From: Desulforapulum autotrophicum HRM2
GTDB taxonomy: Bacteria; Desulfobacterota; Desulfobacteria; Desulfobacterales; Desulfobacteraceae
Reading direction: 5' to 3'
Length of the DNA: 64,000 bases
Assembly: GCF_000020365.1 (NCBI RefSeq)
Contig: NC_012108.1
Location: 3,100,001 to 3,164,000 of the forward strand
Part shown: piece by piece, positions 46,130-55,347 of the stretch
How positions within the stretch are numbered: the first letter of the stretch is position 1
How the letters are laid out: each line of letters begins with the position of its first letter
Made by a program: the position numbers and the translations under genes
The notes under the pieces: generated by a model
Databases searched by the model: none
Seen by the model: only the letters and a program-made list of their open reading frames with translations
What the model was told of the DNA's origin: nothing

Positions 46130-47035
46130 TTAACGTCGTGGATGGGCCCGGTCATAGACCTCCATGAGCCGTGCATAGGTCACATGGGTGTAGATCTGGG
46201 TGGATGAGAGGCTGGCGTGGCCAAGAATCTCCTGAATCCCCCGAAGATCGGCCCCGGCATCAAGCATATGGGTTGCAAAGCTGTGGCGAAGGGTGTGGGG
46301 GGAAACTGGCACACCCAGCCCGCACGCCTTGACAAGCACGGAAAGCACCCTTCGAATGGAGCTGTCAGAAAACCGATGGGCGTCCCGGTTCAAAAAAAGT
46401 GCCCCAAACTCCCCGTCAATACAAGTTCGGTAGTCGTCAACAGCCTTTAAGGCCCGATCACCCACCGGCACCAGCCGTTCACGGTTTCCCTTTCCCCTGA
46501 CCCGCACCAGGTGACTCTCGCGGTCAATGTCTCCAACATTGAGGTTGGACAGTTCCGACACCCGCATGCCCGTAGAATAAAAAAGTTCAAACACGGCCCG
46601 ATTCCTCTTATCCACCACGGTTCTTGTCTTGATGGAATCAAGGAGGGTGAACAGCTCGTCCACCGTTAGAAATTGGGGAATGGATCGGGGCAGTTTAGGT
46701 GCTGAGACGCCCTGGGCAGGGTTAACCTCGATTTTTCCAACGACCACCAGATAGTTGAAAAAACTCTTAAGGGCTGAAAGCCGCCGTGAAATGGTTCTAC
46801 GTGTGACCTTTTTTTTTGCAAGGTCCATTAAAAACCCCCGAACAGGGTTTGTCTCGCTGTCGCGAATCTCTTTCAGCAGCTGTTCATCCGTAATGGCCGC
46901 CACCGGCTTACCGGGAAAACAAAATCCAAGGAAGGCGGTAAGGTCACCCCCATAGGCTCTGATGGTGTGGGGGGAATATCCTTTTTCCGACGAGAGTGTC
47001 TGCAGGAATTGAGTAACAACCATGTCAGGATCCAA
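46130..47035 (-). CDS. xerC: Tyrosine recombinase XerC
   Basis: Site-specific recombinase that resolves chromosome dimers at dif. It has 301 residues: an N-terminal SAM-like core-binding domain (about 5-95) and a catalytic domain with Arg in YSTGMRVSELSNL, HTLRHSFATHMLDAGADLR (His-x-x-Arg), GHASLSST, and nucleophile Y282 (QIYTHV). It is fixed in the xerC-hslV-hslU order seen in many bacteria, and so is a housekeeping recombinase rather than an integrase of a mobile element. It overlaps the upstream gene by 11 bp. Confidence 0.95.
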   Translation of the reverse strand: MDPDMVVTQFLQTLSSEKGYSPHTIRAYGGDLTAFLGFCFPGKPVAAITDEQLLKEIRDSETNPVRGFLMDLAKKKVTRRTISRRLSALKSFFNYLVVVGKIEVNPAQGVSAPKLPRSIPQFLTVDELFTLLDSIKTRTVVDKRNRAVFELFYSTGMRVSELSNLNVGDIDRESHLVRVRGKGNRERLVPVGDRALKAVDDYRTCIDGEFGALFLNRDAHRFSDSSIRRVLSVLVKACGLGVPVSPHTLRHSFATHMLDAGADLRGIQEILGHASLSSTQIYTHVTYARLMEVYDRAHPRR

Positions 47036-47654
47036 GCCTTGCCTTGATCATCTTCATATCCTCCCACACCGGTCTTTTACGCGCCACGTCATGGATCAGG
47101 GTTTTCGGATGAAAGGTGGGCATCAAAGGAATGGTATTAAAATCATGGAACCTGCCCCTTAACTCCTGAAGGGGGTCTCGCCGGTCAAGCATGGCCTGTG
47201 CGGCCCGGCCGCCCAGGGTGCAGATAACCGTCGGGTTGACCCGATTAATTTCCCGCTTGATACGTTCAAGGGCGCCAGTCATGGGGCCGGACGCTGGAAG
47301 CGCTGTGATATAAACCTTTTCCCGGGTAAGATCAATGGCTCCAAGAATTTTTAAAAAAAGTTCGCCTGCATCGCCTGCATAGGGGGAAACACCCCTTTGG
47401 CTTTGTTCTGTAACAATAAACAGCTCAGCATTGGGATCTCCCTCTCCCCTTAAACCGGGAGCAACCCTTTTGGAACCCTGGGGCTCAGCAGTTTTGGCGG
47501 CAAGATTCCAGGAACGGACAATATCCAGGGATTGCCTGGAAATGTCAAGATCACAGGGAGAGATCCCCTGTCTGAACATAAGGTACGCTTTGGCCCCTTT
47601 AATCAATTCAAGAAATTCAGCCCCCAAGGCGGCTTTTGGATTGGCAACATTCAT
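47025..47654 (-). CDS. Degenerate family 4/5-type uracil-DNA glycosylase-like protein
   Basis: It has 209 residues with the fold signature of the family 4 UDG superfamily: YAGDAGELFLKILG, EKVYITALPA, ICTLGGRAAQAMLDRRDPLQELRG, and MPTFHPKTLI at the HPS position. The active-site GEAPG motif is replaced by IVTEQSQRG, and the KC-x-PP-type motif is missing. I find no set of four cysteines for the [4Fe-4S] cluster; only isolated Cys at about residues 39 and 146 are present. An ordinary uracil excision activity is therefore doubtful. It overlaps coaBC by 4 bp and xerC by 11 bp. Confidence 0.8.
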   Translation of the reverse strand: MNVANPKAALGAEFLELIKGAKAYLMFRQGISPCDLDISRQSLDIVRSWNLAAKTAEPQGSKRVAPGLRGEGDPNAELFIVTEQSQRGVSPYAGDAGELFLKILGAIDLTREKVYITALPASGPMTGALERIKREINRVNPTVICTLGGRAAQAMLDRRDPLQELRGRFHDFNTIPLMPTFHPKTLIHDVARKRPVWEDMKMIKARLGS

Positions 47655-48889
47655 TGTTCCATGCCAGCCTTGCCCAATCTCCTTGATCGGATCTCGTCAA
47701 GGAGATGATTGGCCACATCCTCCTTTTCCATGGCAGGGATATCCCGCACGGTGCCGTCCCGGAAAAAAAGTTTAACCTTGTTGAAATCACTGCCAAATCC
47801 GGAGCCTTCGACCCCCACAAGATTGCCAGCAATCATGTCCAGGTTTTTTTTCTCCATCTTGATCAGGGCATTTGCCTCAAGATCATTGGTCTCAGCGGCA
47901 AATCCAACCACAAATTGATGGGTTTTCCTCTGGCCTGCAAGCCTTAATATATCGGGGTTTTCCACCAGGGTAAGGGTAAAGTGTTGTTGGGAGTGTTCCG
48001 GGTTGTGGTTCTGAGCGTTTTTCTTGATCTTTTTTGTCTGCGGATCACACGGACGATAATCGGCAACAGCGGCAACCTTGACAAGCACATCGCAACCGTC
48101 AAAACAGTCAAGCACGGCGTCGGCCATCTCCCTGGCAGACACCACATTTATCAAATCAACCCCAAAGGGCGGTTCAAGGCAAACAGGACCCGACACCAGG
48201 GTTACAATGGCACCCCGTTTCTCTGCTGCCGCTGCAATGGCATACCCCATCTTACCCGACGAGTGGTTGCTGATGTAGCGCACAGGATCAATGGCCTCCC
48301 TTGTGGGGCCTGCCGATATCAGAAATTTTATCCCCTCAAGATCCTTTTTCGTAAGGGCTGCAACCATTCGATCAAGGATAAGGGCAGGGTCGGGCAATCG
48401 TCCTGCCCCGGTGGTTTTACAGGCAAGCTCCCCAGTGCCGGGCTCCACAATCGACACCCCGTCCCCCTCAAGGGTGTCCAGATTTCTCTGAACGGCAAGA
48501 TTTTCGTACATATAGGTATTCATGGACGGACAAACAACCACGGGAACCGTCACAGCCATGAGCATGGTGGTAAGGGCATCATCGGCAATACCATGGGCCA
48601 TTTTCCCGATAAAGTTGGCCGTGGCAGGCGCAACCACCACCAGGTCTGCTGCAGTTGCCCATTCAATATGTCTCACCGATGACTCATTGGTGTTAAACAG
48701 CCCCGTGCACACCTCATTTTCAGACAATACCCTGAAGGTGGTCTCGCCCACAAAGGCCAGGGCCGCCCGGGTCATCACCACCTGAACGTGTGCACCGGCT
48801 TTTTTTAAGCGCCTCAAAAGTTCCACAGCCTTGTAGGCTGCAATGCCGCCGCACACCCCAAGGATGACGTTTTTTCCTTTGAGCGTCAT
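47651..48889 (-). CDS. coaBC: Bifunctional phosphopantothenoylcysteine decarboxylase/synthetase
   Basis: Flavoprotein catalysing two steps of coenzyme A synthesis. It has 412 residues. The CoaC half (1-190) starts GKNVILGVCGGIAAYKAVELL and has RHIEWA with the catalytic His, PSMNTYMYEN and the substrate-clamp Cys in ELACKTTGAGRLPDP. The CoaB half (about 190-412) has ISAGPTREAIDPVRYISNHS and KVAAVADYRP. It probably opens the long leftward biosynthetic operon together with the lipoprotein 8 bp upstream. Confidence 0.97.
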   Translation of the reverse strand: MTLKGKNVILGVCGGIAAYKAVELLRRLKKAGAHVQVVMTRAALAFVGETTFRVLSENEVCTGLFNTNESSVRHIEWATAADLVVVAPATANFIGKMAHGIADDALTTMLMAVTVPVVVCPSMNTYMYENLAVQRNLDTLEGDGVSIVEPGTGELACKTTGAGRLPDPALILDRMVAALTKKDLEGIKFLISAGPTREAIDPVRYISNHSSGKMGYAIAAAAEKRGAIVTLVSGPVCLEPPFGVDLINVVSAREMADAVLDCFDGCDVLVKVAAVADYRPCDPQTKKIKKNAQNHNPEHSQQHFTLTLVENPDILRLAGQRKTHQFVVGFAAETNDLEANALIKMEKKNLDMIAGNLVGVEGSGFGSDFNKVKLFFRDGTVRDIPAMEKEDVANHLLDEIRSRRLGKAGMEQ

Positions 48890-48897
48890 GGAAGGCC

Positions 48898-49395
48898 TCA
48901 GTTGAAAAGATTAGATTCCGGAGCCTTCTCAACCTTGCCAATGGTCGGAGCCACCCCCACCTCAACATAGGTATTGAAATCCTTTTCACGGATGGTGATG
49001 ACTGCCCAGCGGGACTCTTTCTGGAATATCATGATGGTGGAAGCCGGACTCTTGATGTTTGAAATCATGTTCCAGTTGTCCTTGATCATGTTGTTGGAAA
49101 AGAAATTAAACAGGGACCGGGACTCGATCCTGCCCTTAAGGGAGATGATTCCCGAGGTGTAGCCTGGAGTGCTCACAACAACGGTTGAACCATCCAGCAC
49201 CTTTAATTCTTTTGGAATCAGGACATCCTTGAAGTCATAGTACACGGCTGTTGTCTCCCGGGTCATGGTCGGGGTGGTGTTTGAGGCATTCTTATTCCCT
49301 CCCAGGTTCAGGTTGGAACAGCCTGTTACGGCAACCGATACCAGCAGGGCAAAAAGAATGGGGGCAAAGGGTCGAACGCTATTTGTAATTTTCAT
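48898..49395 (-). CDS. Uncharacterised lipoprotein
   Basis: I do not recognise a named family with certainty. It has 165 residues with a lipoprotein signal (lipobox AVTGC, Cys at about 26), a Ser/Thr/Asn-rich linker, then a compact domain with YYDFKDVLIPKELK, STPGYTSGIISLKGR, SLFNFFSNNMIKDNW and a C-terminal ITIREKDFNTYVEVGVAP. The pattern suggests a two-strand/helix sandwich exposed in the periplasm. It lies 8 bp upstream of coaBC and downstream of a 143-bp non-coding gap that must hold its promoter. Confidence 0.8.
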   Translation of the reverse strand: MKITNSVRPFAPILFALLVSVAVTGCSNLNLGGNKNASNTTPTMTRETTAVYYDFKDVLIPKELKVLDGSTVVVSTPGYTSGIISLKGRIESRSLFNFFSNNMIKDNWNMISNIKSPASTIMIFQKESRWAVITIREKDFNTYVEVGVAPTIGKVEKAPESNLFN

Positions 49396-49447
49396 AAAAT
49401 CTCCTTGGGTAATTGCCTAATATAGTTTAACCGGACAAACAAAAAAC

Positions 49448-49483
49448 GACCAAATTACAGATCACTTCTAAAACTATTTGGTC
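49448..49483. promoter_or_regulatory. Inverted repeat GACCAAAT-N20-ATTTGGTC upstream of the lipoprotein
   Basis: A perfect 8-bp inverted repeat with a 20-bp spacer lies about 55 bp upstream of the lipoprotein start, between it and the pilY1 stop. It could be a two-site operator (half-sites 28 bp apart centre to centre) or a stem in the pilY1 3' transcript. No T-run follows on the leftward strand. Confidence 0.4.
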
Positions 49484-49538
49484 TAAAAGTCAAATCCCAG
49501 AAGCCCCATGGGCACGGATTTAAAATCGCCCCTATGGA

Positions 49539-52500
49539 TTATTCCACGTCCTCCCATGAGGTAACACCAGACTTGGTTGTCCCGGGGTTTTTCTGTTCAA
49601 TGGTTTTGATGGCGCCGGTGCTGGTTTGAACAAAGGCTTTGGAACCCTCTTGTTTACCCACATGAACATTGGGAGTCACGGATAGTCCCTTGCCAAGGGA
49701 AATCTTCTTTTGAAGTTTGTTTTCACCGGCATCGATGTCGCCGTTGCCATTTGAATCGAGATACCCTATGACAGACTCAAAATAGGATGTTCCGGTTTTA
49801 TAATAAACTGCGTACAGGTTACTTTTCCCCTCAAAAGAACAGATGTCAGCCGAGGGGATATAGGTGGTAAAGGTGAGAAGATCTCCCAGAAGGGTTGCTT
49901 GGCCAAGGTTTCTCTCCTTGTTTGCCGAAGGAAGAAAATTCATATGCCAGCCATTGGACGTGGTTTCTTCCGCCTCCTTTACAAGGGTGTCCCAATCTGT
50001 GATGGCAACGGCAGTTGGCGACACAACACCCTCAACCGTCCTGTCATCAGAAACAAGGCCATTTGTCACGTTCAAAAGGGATGATCTGGGTACCGTGCCC
50101 CAGGTCATGAGTTCACCCGAGTCCCAGAGTTTATTATTATTAGCATCTGTGAATGGTTCTTTAAGCCCGTAATAAGACTGCTGATCGGTATTGGCGGAAT
50201 CGTTTCTGGAAAAAAAACGCCCGGTGCCAACGAACACCCATCTATTCCCCTGATTGTCCAATCCCACGGACGAAGCAGCAACGATGGGCTGGCCCGGAGT
50301 AAGAGCCGGGACAGACTCCGAATCAAGGTTCATAAAAATGCTGTCCCCATCCCATTGGGATAGATCTGTTTGATTGTCAATTACAATACGCCTCAGTTTT
50401 CCCCCCCACGGGTTTGCACCTGTGCCGTCACCACTGACAGTTCCGAAATAGACGGCATCGGCATTGAAATCAAGGTCAAAATCAACTGCAACCGGATCGG
50501 AGATAAAGGAATTATCATCAAGCTCCTGATAGTAATCGTGACCTGTTGCAGCAGGTGCGGTTGTGAAAACCCCATTGGCGGCCTCAAGGGTTTTAAGCTC
50601 ATCCTCAAGAACAAGCTTTTTAAAATCCACAACATACAACTTGCCTTTCTGCTTGCTTATTGCCTGTTCTAAGGCTCCAGAAAGATTGTTCCCATCAGCC
50701 TTTCCATCGGCCGAGGCCGGGCCTGAGCCAAAGACCAGATACCACTCGTTCTCATTAATAGTTTCTTTGCCATCCAGGGGGTCAGACACATCCCTTTTAT
50801 CCTTCATGGGAACGACAACCGGATAGCATGTGGTATACCCGAGATCCTCCATCTTGATCTCAGCAACGACCGTTGGTTCCGATTCAGGATCGGTTATATC
50901 AAAAATAAAATAGGCGGAAGACATGGTTCTATCCTTGTCCACATTGGCACTATCGCCATCGCTTTTATCCATATCAGCCACAATTTCACCGCCGCCAAAA
51001 CGCATGCCCGCAACCAGAAATGTTCCCCAATCGGGTTCTCCATCCTCATCACCCGCATCGATAAACCCATCATTGTTCCAGTCAAACGAGCCATCCGGCA
51101 GAACCTTTGCATCAAAAACCTTTGGTTTAAGATCACAATAGTAGACATGGGGATAATCTGATTCGGTCAGCCAGTATAGATGTGGGAGCAGATTATAGGG
51201 CACATAGGCCCAAAGTTCTGCACCAAAATCGTATTCAACCTCTTTGTCCCCCCCGGTTTTAAAACTTTTTTTAAATTCTTTGTTGGAAGCGTCGTAAAAG
51301 CCTCCATTAAAGGCATGGAACATACCGTCATTTGCACCTGCATAAACCACGTGACGCCGGTTTTTAAAACGGTCGGCAAAGGTTGCGTAGGAAGCGTCCC
51401 GGTACAGAAGATGATAGTTTTCTGCGGGTCTGCTCACAATTGTGGGGGTTGAGTAAACAATGTCTCCCATGCGCCAGGTCTCAAGGGTTCCATCATCGTC
51501 ATAATCAACCTGGCGAGACCTGAATTCGGGCAGGGTATAAGATGGGGTGGTAGCTGAGGTAAAAGAAGGCTGGTCAATACCCCGGATGTAGTTGGCAACC
51601 CTGCTGCTCTGCTTTATGAGAAACTCATTAAACAAACCTGAATTGGCTCTGAGATTGTCTATGGAAACATCGTTGCCATCAGAAACGATCGAAGGTTCAT
51701 CGCCAAAGGTGGGGAAAAGGGTGAGATAGGGGTAAATGGTTGAGGTGTCGGTGAGATTTGCCACTGAAGGAGGGTTTTCGGATATAAAAGGAATCTGCTC
51801 ACCTGAATCCACAACCATATTATTGTTCACATCAACAAAGGTGAAAATGTATCTGTTTCTTGTGGCAGTCTTGTAAATCCTCTGGGATACGGCCTCGTTA
51901 TCAAGCATCTCATTGAGCCAGTTTGAAGAGGACCACAGATATTTAACGTCATTTATGGTACCTGTAAAGACAGGTGTTTGGTCTTCATCTATGATTTCAT
52001 TTCCGTCATGGTCGTCGTACTTAAAAATCGTTGTACCGTCAAAGACAATAACCCTGTCGCTGTCTATATCAAGTTTGGCATTCCCGTTGGTATCCTCCCT
52101 CATGTTTCCATAGGAATCGACAAAAAGAGAATGAAGCTCCCCGACCCAAGTTACGGTATTACCAAGGGGACCTTTAAATTCAGGATAAAATACGGCCTGG
52201 TAAACGGCCCCCTCGCCCGACCGGGTCTGGGAGATAACCGAAGCTGCCGTTCCTGAAGCGGTTCTTTTCAAGATATCTTCAAATGACTTGTCGAACTTCT
52301 CCACAAGCATCAAAGGATTCTGTATGTAAAAGTAGGTATCCGGGACTCCATCATTATCCTTATCCCACTCCTCATTAAGATCAAGAAGGTTATTCTCGTT
52401 AGAATCCTCAAACCCCCCCCATTTGGCAGCATACCATAAAGGATTTTTTAGAAGAGTTGCCGTTGAACCAGAAGAACTTGCGGTAAACACACGGGTTTTT

Positions 52501-54686
52501 TCATTGGGCAAATTAGTGTTGTCATCCCAGTTGGTATCAGCCACACCTTGATTCGGTCCGAATGTACCCGGAGTATCCAAATAGTAATCTTTATCCTCAT
52601 GGTCCGGTTGGGTATTGTTTTTTATCTCGAGATAAACGCCGTCTGCGGTGGTACCAGATATAATATATCCAAAATGCTGTTTCGAACCACCACCGTATAC
52701 GGCATCCAAACTGGATATTTTAATTTGCACGGTGGTGGCAGAAGTTTTTGTATATTCATACGTAACCATGCAGTCCATATCATAGTCAGACCCCTGTTCA
52801 GCGTGTTCGTATGTCACTCTAAATTTTCCAGAAGCCGGTCCAATATTATCGACATAAAAATCGGTAATGGCACAGGTGGGTTGAAAATCCCCACGGGCTG
52901 CAGTAACCCCTCCCCCTGCCGTTGAATAAACTGTTTTTGCAAAGGGAACCAATGTAATAAGATTGTTGCCATCCATTGAGATCTCAATTTCTGGCAGGGT
53001 TGAGGCAAGACCTACCGCATAGGTTGAGACCTTCTGGTTCTGCGAGGCATTGGTATTAATATCGGTTGTATTTCCATAATAGGCAACAGAAGCAGAATAG
53101 TAACCGCCAAGTTTGGTCGGCTCTTCCGGACATAATCCACGAATGTTGCCTAAACCTGTAACAGTTTTGGGTGAACAGGCAGTATCAAAATCTGCTTCGC
53201 TTTGGCCTATATAATAGCTTCCATTTATTCCCTCACCAATGGAGATGGTATCTGCCAGGTTGCTGACATTCATCGTTCCCAATGTGCCGGTAAAACTTGT
53301 GCTGAAATTGGTGTCGACGCCGGGCAGTTGATCGGTGTCATAGGAGGGGTTAATATCACTGATTACCATCATGAAAGGCTTAGCGCAGTAGGAATAGTTT
53401 GTTTCATAGGGATCATCCCATGCACTTTCCAAAGGCAGATCAATACCCCGATCATTACCGTCACCAACTCCAGAAACAAAATTCGTGGTTGCCGATTTAG
53501 TCCCGGCAAAATAACGCAACGCTTCATACATCATTTCACCCGTGGGATTGCCCCACATATAATTTTGACCCTCTGCAATCGGACCCGCATAGGTTGTATG
53601 GTCCCATTTATGAGTACTATGGTTAAAGCCGATGACTCGAAAATTATCGATTGTCTTAATTATACCGCCAATACCATTGGTATCTTTATAGTTGAACTCT
53701 CCGGTATCAGGATTGATTTCATCATTTATGGATTTGATATTTTTACGCAGAACACCACCGGAGAGATGATTTTCATAAGAGCCGGTAATTAAACCAAAAT
53801 AAATCTGATTGGACTCACCTTTGTTTTGTAGAAAACCGGTGGGCTTATATACAGTTGCCGAAGTGTTGTGATCGGTGTATAATCTTTCACTTTCCAAATC
53901 AGGCAAAGAGGAAACGCCAACTTTGACCCGAACCTCATATTGAGATACAGGTTTACCCACAAGTCCATCGCCCAGGATGCCGTCACCACTTTCAGCCGAA
54001 ACCCATTTCCATATGCGATAATTACTATTTAGTTTCACCCTCAACAACGGTGGACCATTGGTTGCAAGCGAACCGCTTGCAAACAGATGACGGGTTCCTG
54101 CTGTCGGCTGGGTGTATGGAGTATAATCAGAGATTAAATAACCAGACCCATCAACATACTCTTTTCCCCAGCAATGGGCGTCGTTGGGGATATAAGCTCT
54201 TTCAAGAACTGTTTCAGTTGCAGTATCAACAGATCTTTTTCCTCCATAAAGAACCTTCCTGATGCAGTCGATCCGTGACATGGTCAAATAGTTTAAGAAA
54301 TCACCACTCCATCGTCCAGCGGCAGTTACTTTCTTATCTGTGGTATAATCAACTGGTTCAAATCGTTTGTTTCCCGAATCATACTCATACTCTTTATAGG
54401 AATCAAAATATCCATAATATTCGATGGAGGGATTGTAACCCACATCAAGCGTACCATCGTCATTCAAGTCCGACGCATCATTATATGCTTCATAATAAAG
54501 TTTATGATCTCTGCCCATAACAAGCATGACAAGGGGGGGAACGCCTGCGGTAACAAAGGGAGGAACCGACTTATAATCTGATGATTTGGCTGCAAAAGAA
54601 GATAAGGGCAAGCAGACAGCGGAAAAGACAATTGCCATTAACGTATAATATCCAATACACAGTAATCTAATTAATCTCTTTGGCAC
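49539..54686 (-). CDS. pilY1: Type IV pilus tip-associated protein PilY1
   Basis: Very large pilus-associated adhesin/assembly factor, 1715 residues with a Sec signal peptide (cleavage near SSFAA). The N-terminal third lacks the DxSxS metal-site motif that marks the von Willebrand domain of many PilY1 proteins and instead has VMLVMGRDHKLYYEAY followed by a calcium-type DASDLNDDGTLD. The middle carries MVISDINPSYDTDQLPG, common in this family. The C-terminal beta-propeller (about 1080-1560) has YAGANDGMFHAFNGG and FGSGPAS. Calcium-type loops occur around 950 (DVNNNMVVDSGE), 1515 (DANNNKLWDSGE) and 1650 (DSNGNGDIDAGE). It is the last gene of the minor-pilin operon. G/C runs of 7-8 bases occur in the coding sequence. 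Confidence 0.93.
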   Translation of the reverse strand: MPKRLIRLLCIGYYTLMAIVFSAVCLPLSSFAAKSSDYKSVPPFVTAGVPPLVMLVMGRDHKLYYEAYNDASDLNDDGTLDVGYNPSIEYYGYFDSYKEYEYDSGNKRFEPVDYTTDKKVTAAGRWSGDFLNYLTMSRIDCIRKVLYGGKRSVDTATETVLERAYIPNDAHCWGKEYVDGSGYLISDYTPYTQPTAGTRHLFASGSLATNGPPLLRVKLNSNYRIWKWVSAESGDGILGDGLVGKPVSQYEVRVKVGVSSLPDLESERLYTDHNTSATVYKPTGFLQNKGESNQIYFGLITGSYENHLSGGVLRKNIKSINDEINPDTGEFNYKDTNGIGGIIKTIDNFRVIGFNHSTHKWDHTTYAGPIAEGQNYMWGNPTGEMMYEALRYFAGTKSATTNFVSGVGDGNDRGIDLPLESAWDDPYETNYSYCAKPFMMVISDINPSYDTDQLPGVDTNFSTSFTGTLGTMNVSNLADTISIGEGINGSYYIGQSEADFDTACSPKTVTGLGNIRGLCPEEPTKLGGYYSASVAYYGNTTDINTNASQNQKVSTYAVGLASTLPEIEISMDGNNLITLVPFAKTVYSTAGGGVTAARGDFQPTCAITDFYVDNIGPASGKFRVTYEHAEQGSDYDMDCMVTYEYTKTSATTVQIKISSLDAVYGGGSKQHFGYIISGTTADGVYLEIKNNTQPDHEDKDYYLDTPGTFGPNQGVADTNWDDNTNLPNEKTRVFTASSSGSTATLLKNPLWYAAKWGGFEDSNENNLLDLNEEWDKDNDGVPDTYFYIQNPLMLVEKFDKSFEDILKRTASGTAASVISQTRSGEGAVYQAVFYPEFKGPLGNTVTWVGELHSLFVDSYGNMREDTNGNAKLDIDSDRVIVFDGTTIFKYDDHDGNEIIDEDQTPVFTGTINDVKYLWSSSNWLNEMLDNEAVSQRIYKTATRNRYIFTFVDVNNNMVVDSGEQIPFISENPPSVANLTDTSTIYPYLTLFPTFGDEPSIVSDGNDVSIDNLRANSGLFNEFLIKQSSRVANYIRGIDQPSFTSATTPSYTLPEFRSRQVDYDDDGTLETWRMGDIVYSTPTIVSRPAENYHLLYRDASYATFADRFKNRRHVVYAGANDGMFHAFNGGFYDASNKEFKKSFKTGGDKEVEYDFGAELWAYVPYNLLPHLYWLTESDYPHVYYCDLKPKVFDAKVLPDGSFDWNNDGFIDAGDEDGEPDWGTFLVAGMRFGGGEIVADMDKSDGDSANVDKDRTMSSAYFIFDITDPESEPTVVAEIKMEDLGYTTCYPVVVPMKDKRDVSDPLDGKETINENEWYLVFGSGPASADGKADGNNLSGALEQAISKQKGKLYVVDFKKLVLEDELKTLEAANGVFTTAPAATGHDYYQELDDNSFISDPVAVDFDLDFNADAVYFGTVSGDGTGANPWGGKLRRIVIDNQTDLSQWDGDSIFMNLDSESVPALTPGQPIVAASSVGLDNQGNRWVFVGTGRFFSRNDSANTDQQSYYGLKEPFTDANNNKLWDSGELMTWGTVPRSSLLNVTNGLVSDDRTVEGVVSPTAVAITDWDTLVKEAEETTSNGWHMNFLPSANKERNLGQATLLGDLLTFTTYIPSADICSFEGKSNLYAVYYKTGTSYFESVIGYLDSNGNGDIDAGENKLQKKISLGKGLSVTPNVHVGKQEGSKAFVQTSTGAIKTIEQKNPGTTKSGVTSWEDVE

Positions 54687-54744
54687 CTTCTCCTCCTTCG
54701 AAAGAATAATAATCTGAATAACATTTTAAACGTTTTAAACAGGG

Positions 54745-55347
54745 TCAATAGTTGCATTCCCCCTCATGGCCTATCAAATGGCGATAATGAATCATAATGC
54801 ATGACCGACTGTTACGTTTGCCCTGAAACTTGGCATAAAGACTATAAATAATCTCTCCGCCGCCGCCTGCAGCCCCCTTGCCTTTTCCCTCATACCCTGC
54901 TGCCATCTGAAGGGCGCTTCCCTTGGACAGCTGTGTATTTCCAAAGGCAATGATGTTGGTATGGGGCTGGGTATCATCGGCAGGAAAATGAACATCCCGA
55001 ACAGTGTCAGTGGGGTATTCACTTCCCGGTTCATTTTCTTCTAAAGCAAAACTTTTATTTTCAATCACAGCAGTTCCGATTGTCAGGGGCTCTGTCTTAA
55101 ACCCTGCAGGACAGGCAACGTTCTGTTCAAGGACTTCCCTTCCCACTTCGGTTCCACCGTCTGCTGAATAAAATGCTTTCTTGTGGAGCATGTCGTTGGA
55201 GGCGATCTTGGTTTCAATGGTTGAAGTGGTCACGGCAGAGATGCCGATGATGGTCAAGACAGTGAGAATTAAAAGGGCCATAATCAGCGCAGAACCGCTG
55301 TCGTTGTTTACAAAATCCATACCTGTTCTATTCCTTGTCATCGTCAA
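54745..55347 (-). CDS. pilX: Minor pilin PilX-like
   Basis: It has 200 residues. An N-terminal hydrophobic helix follows a Gly at NDSGSALIMALLILTVLTI; the mature protein lacks the Glu at position 5, as PilX and GspK-type tip pseudopilins do. ASNDMLHKKAFYSADGGTE is the conserved PilX N-terminal pattern. The C-terminal half contains a Gly-rich stretch (GKGKGAAGGGGE). It overlaps pilV by 4 bp and is followed by pilY1 after 58 bp. Confidence 0.85.
   Translation of the reverse strand: MTMTRNRTGMDFVNNDSGSALIMALLILTVLTIIGISAVTTSTIETKIASNDMLHKKAFYSADGGTEVGREVLEQNVACPAGFKTEPLTIGTAVIENKSFALEENEPGSEYPTDTVRDVHFPADDTQPHTNIIAFGNTQLSKGSALQMAAGYEGKGKGAAGGGGEIIYSLYAKFQGKRNSRSCIMIHYRHLIGHEGECNY

Noticed and set aside
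46130-47035. xerC as an integrase marking a mobile element
   Set aside because: It sits in the conserved xerC-hslV-hslU order with full-length housekeeping neighbours, and no attachment repeats are seen at the tRNA genes.
53202-53792. 196-codon open frame opposite pilY1
   Set aside because: It is antisense to a continuous, well-supported gene, has no ribosome site of note, and no recognisable motif.
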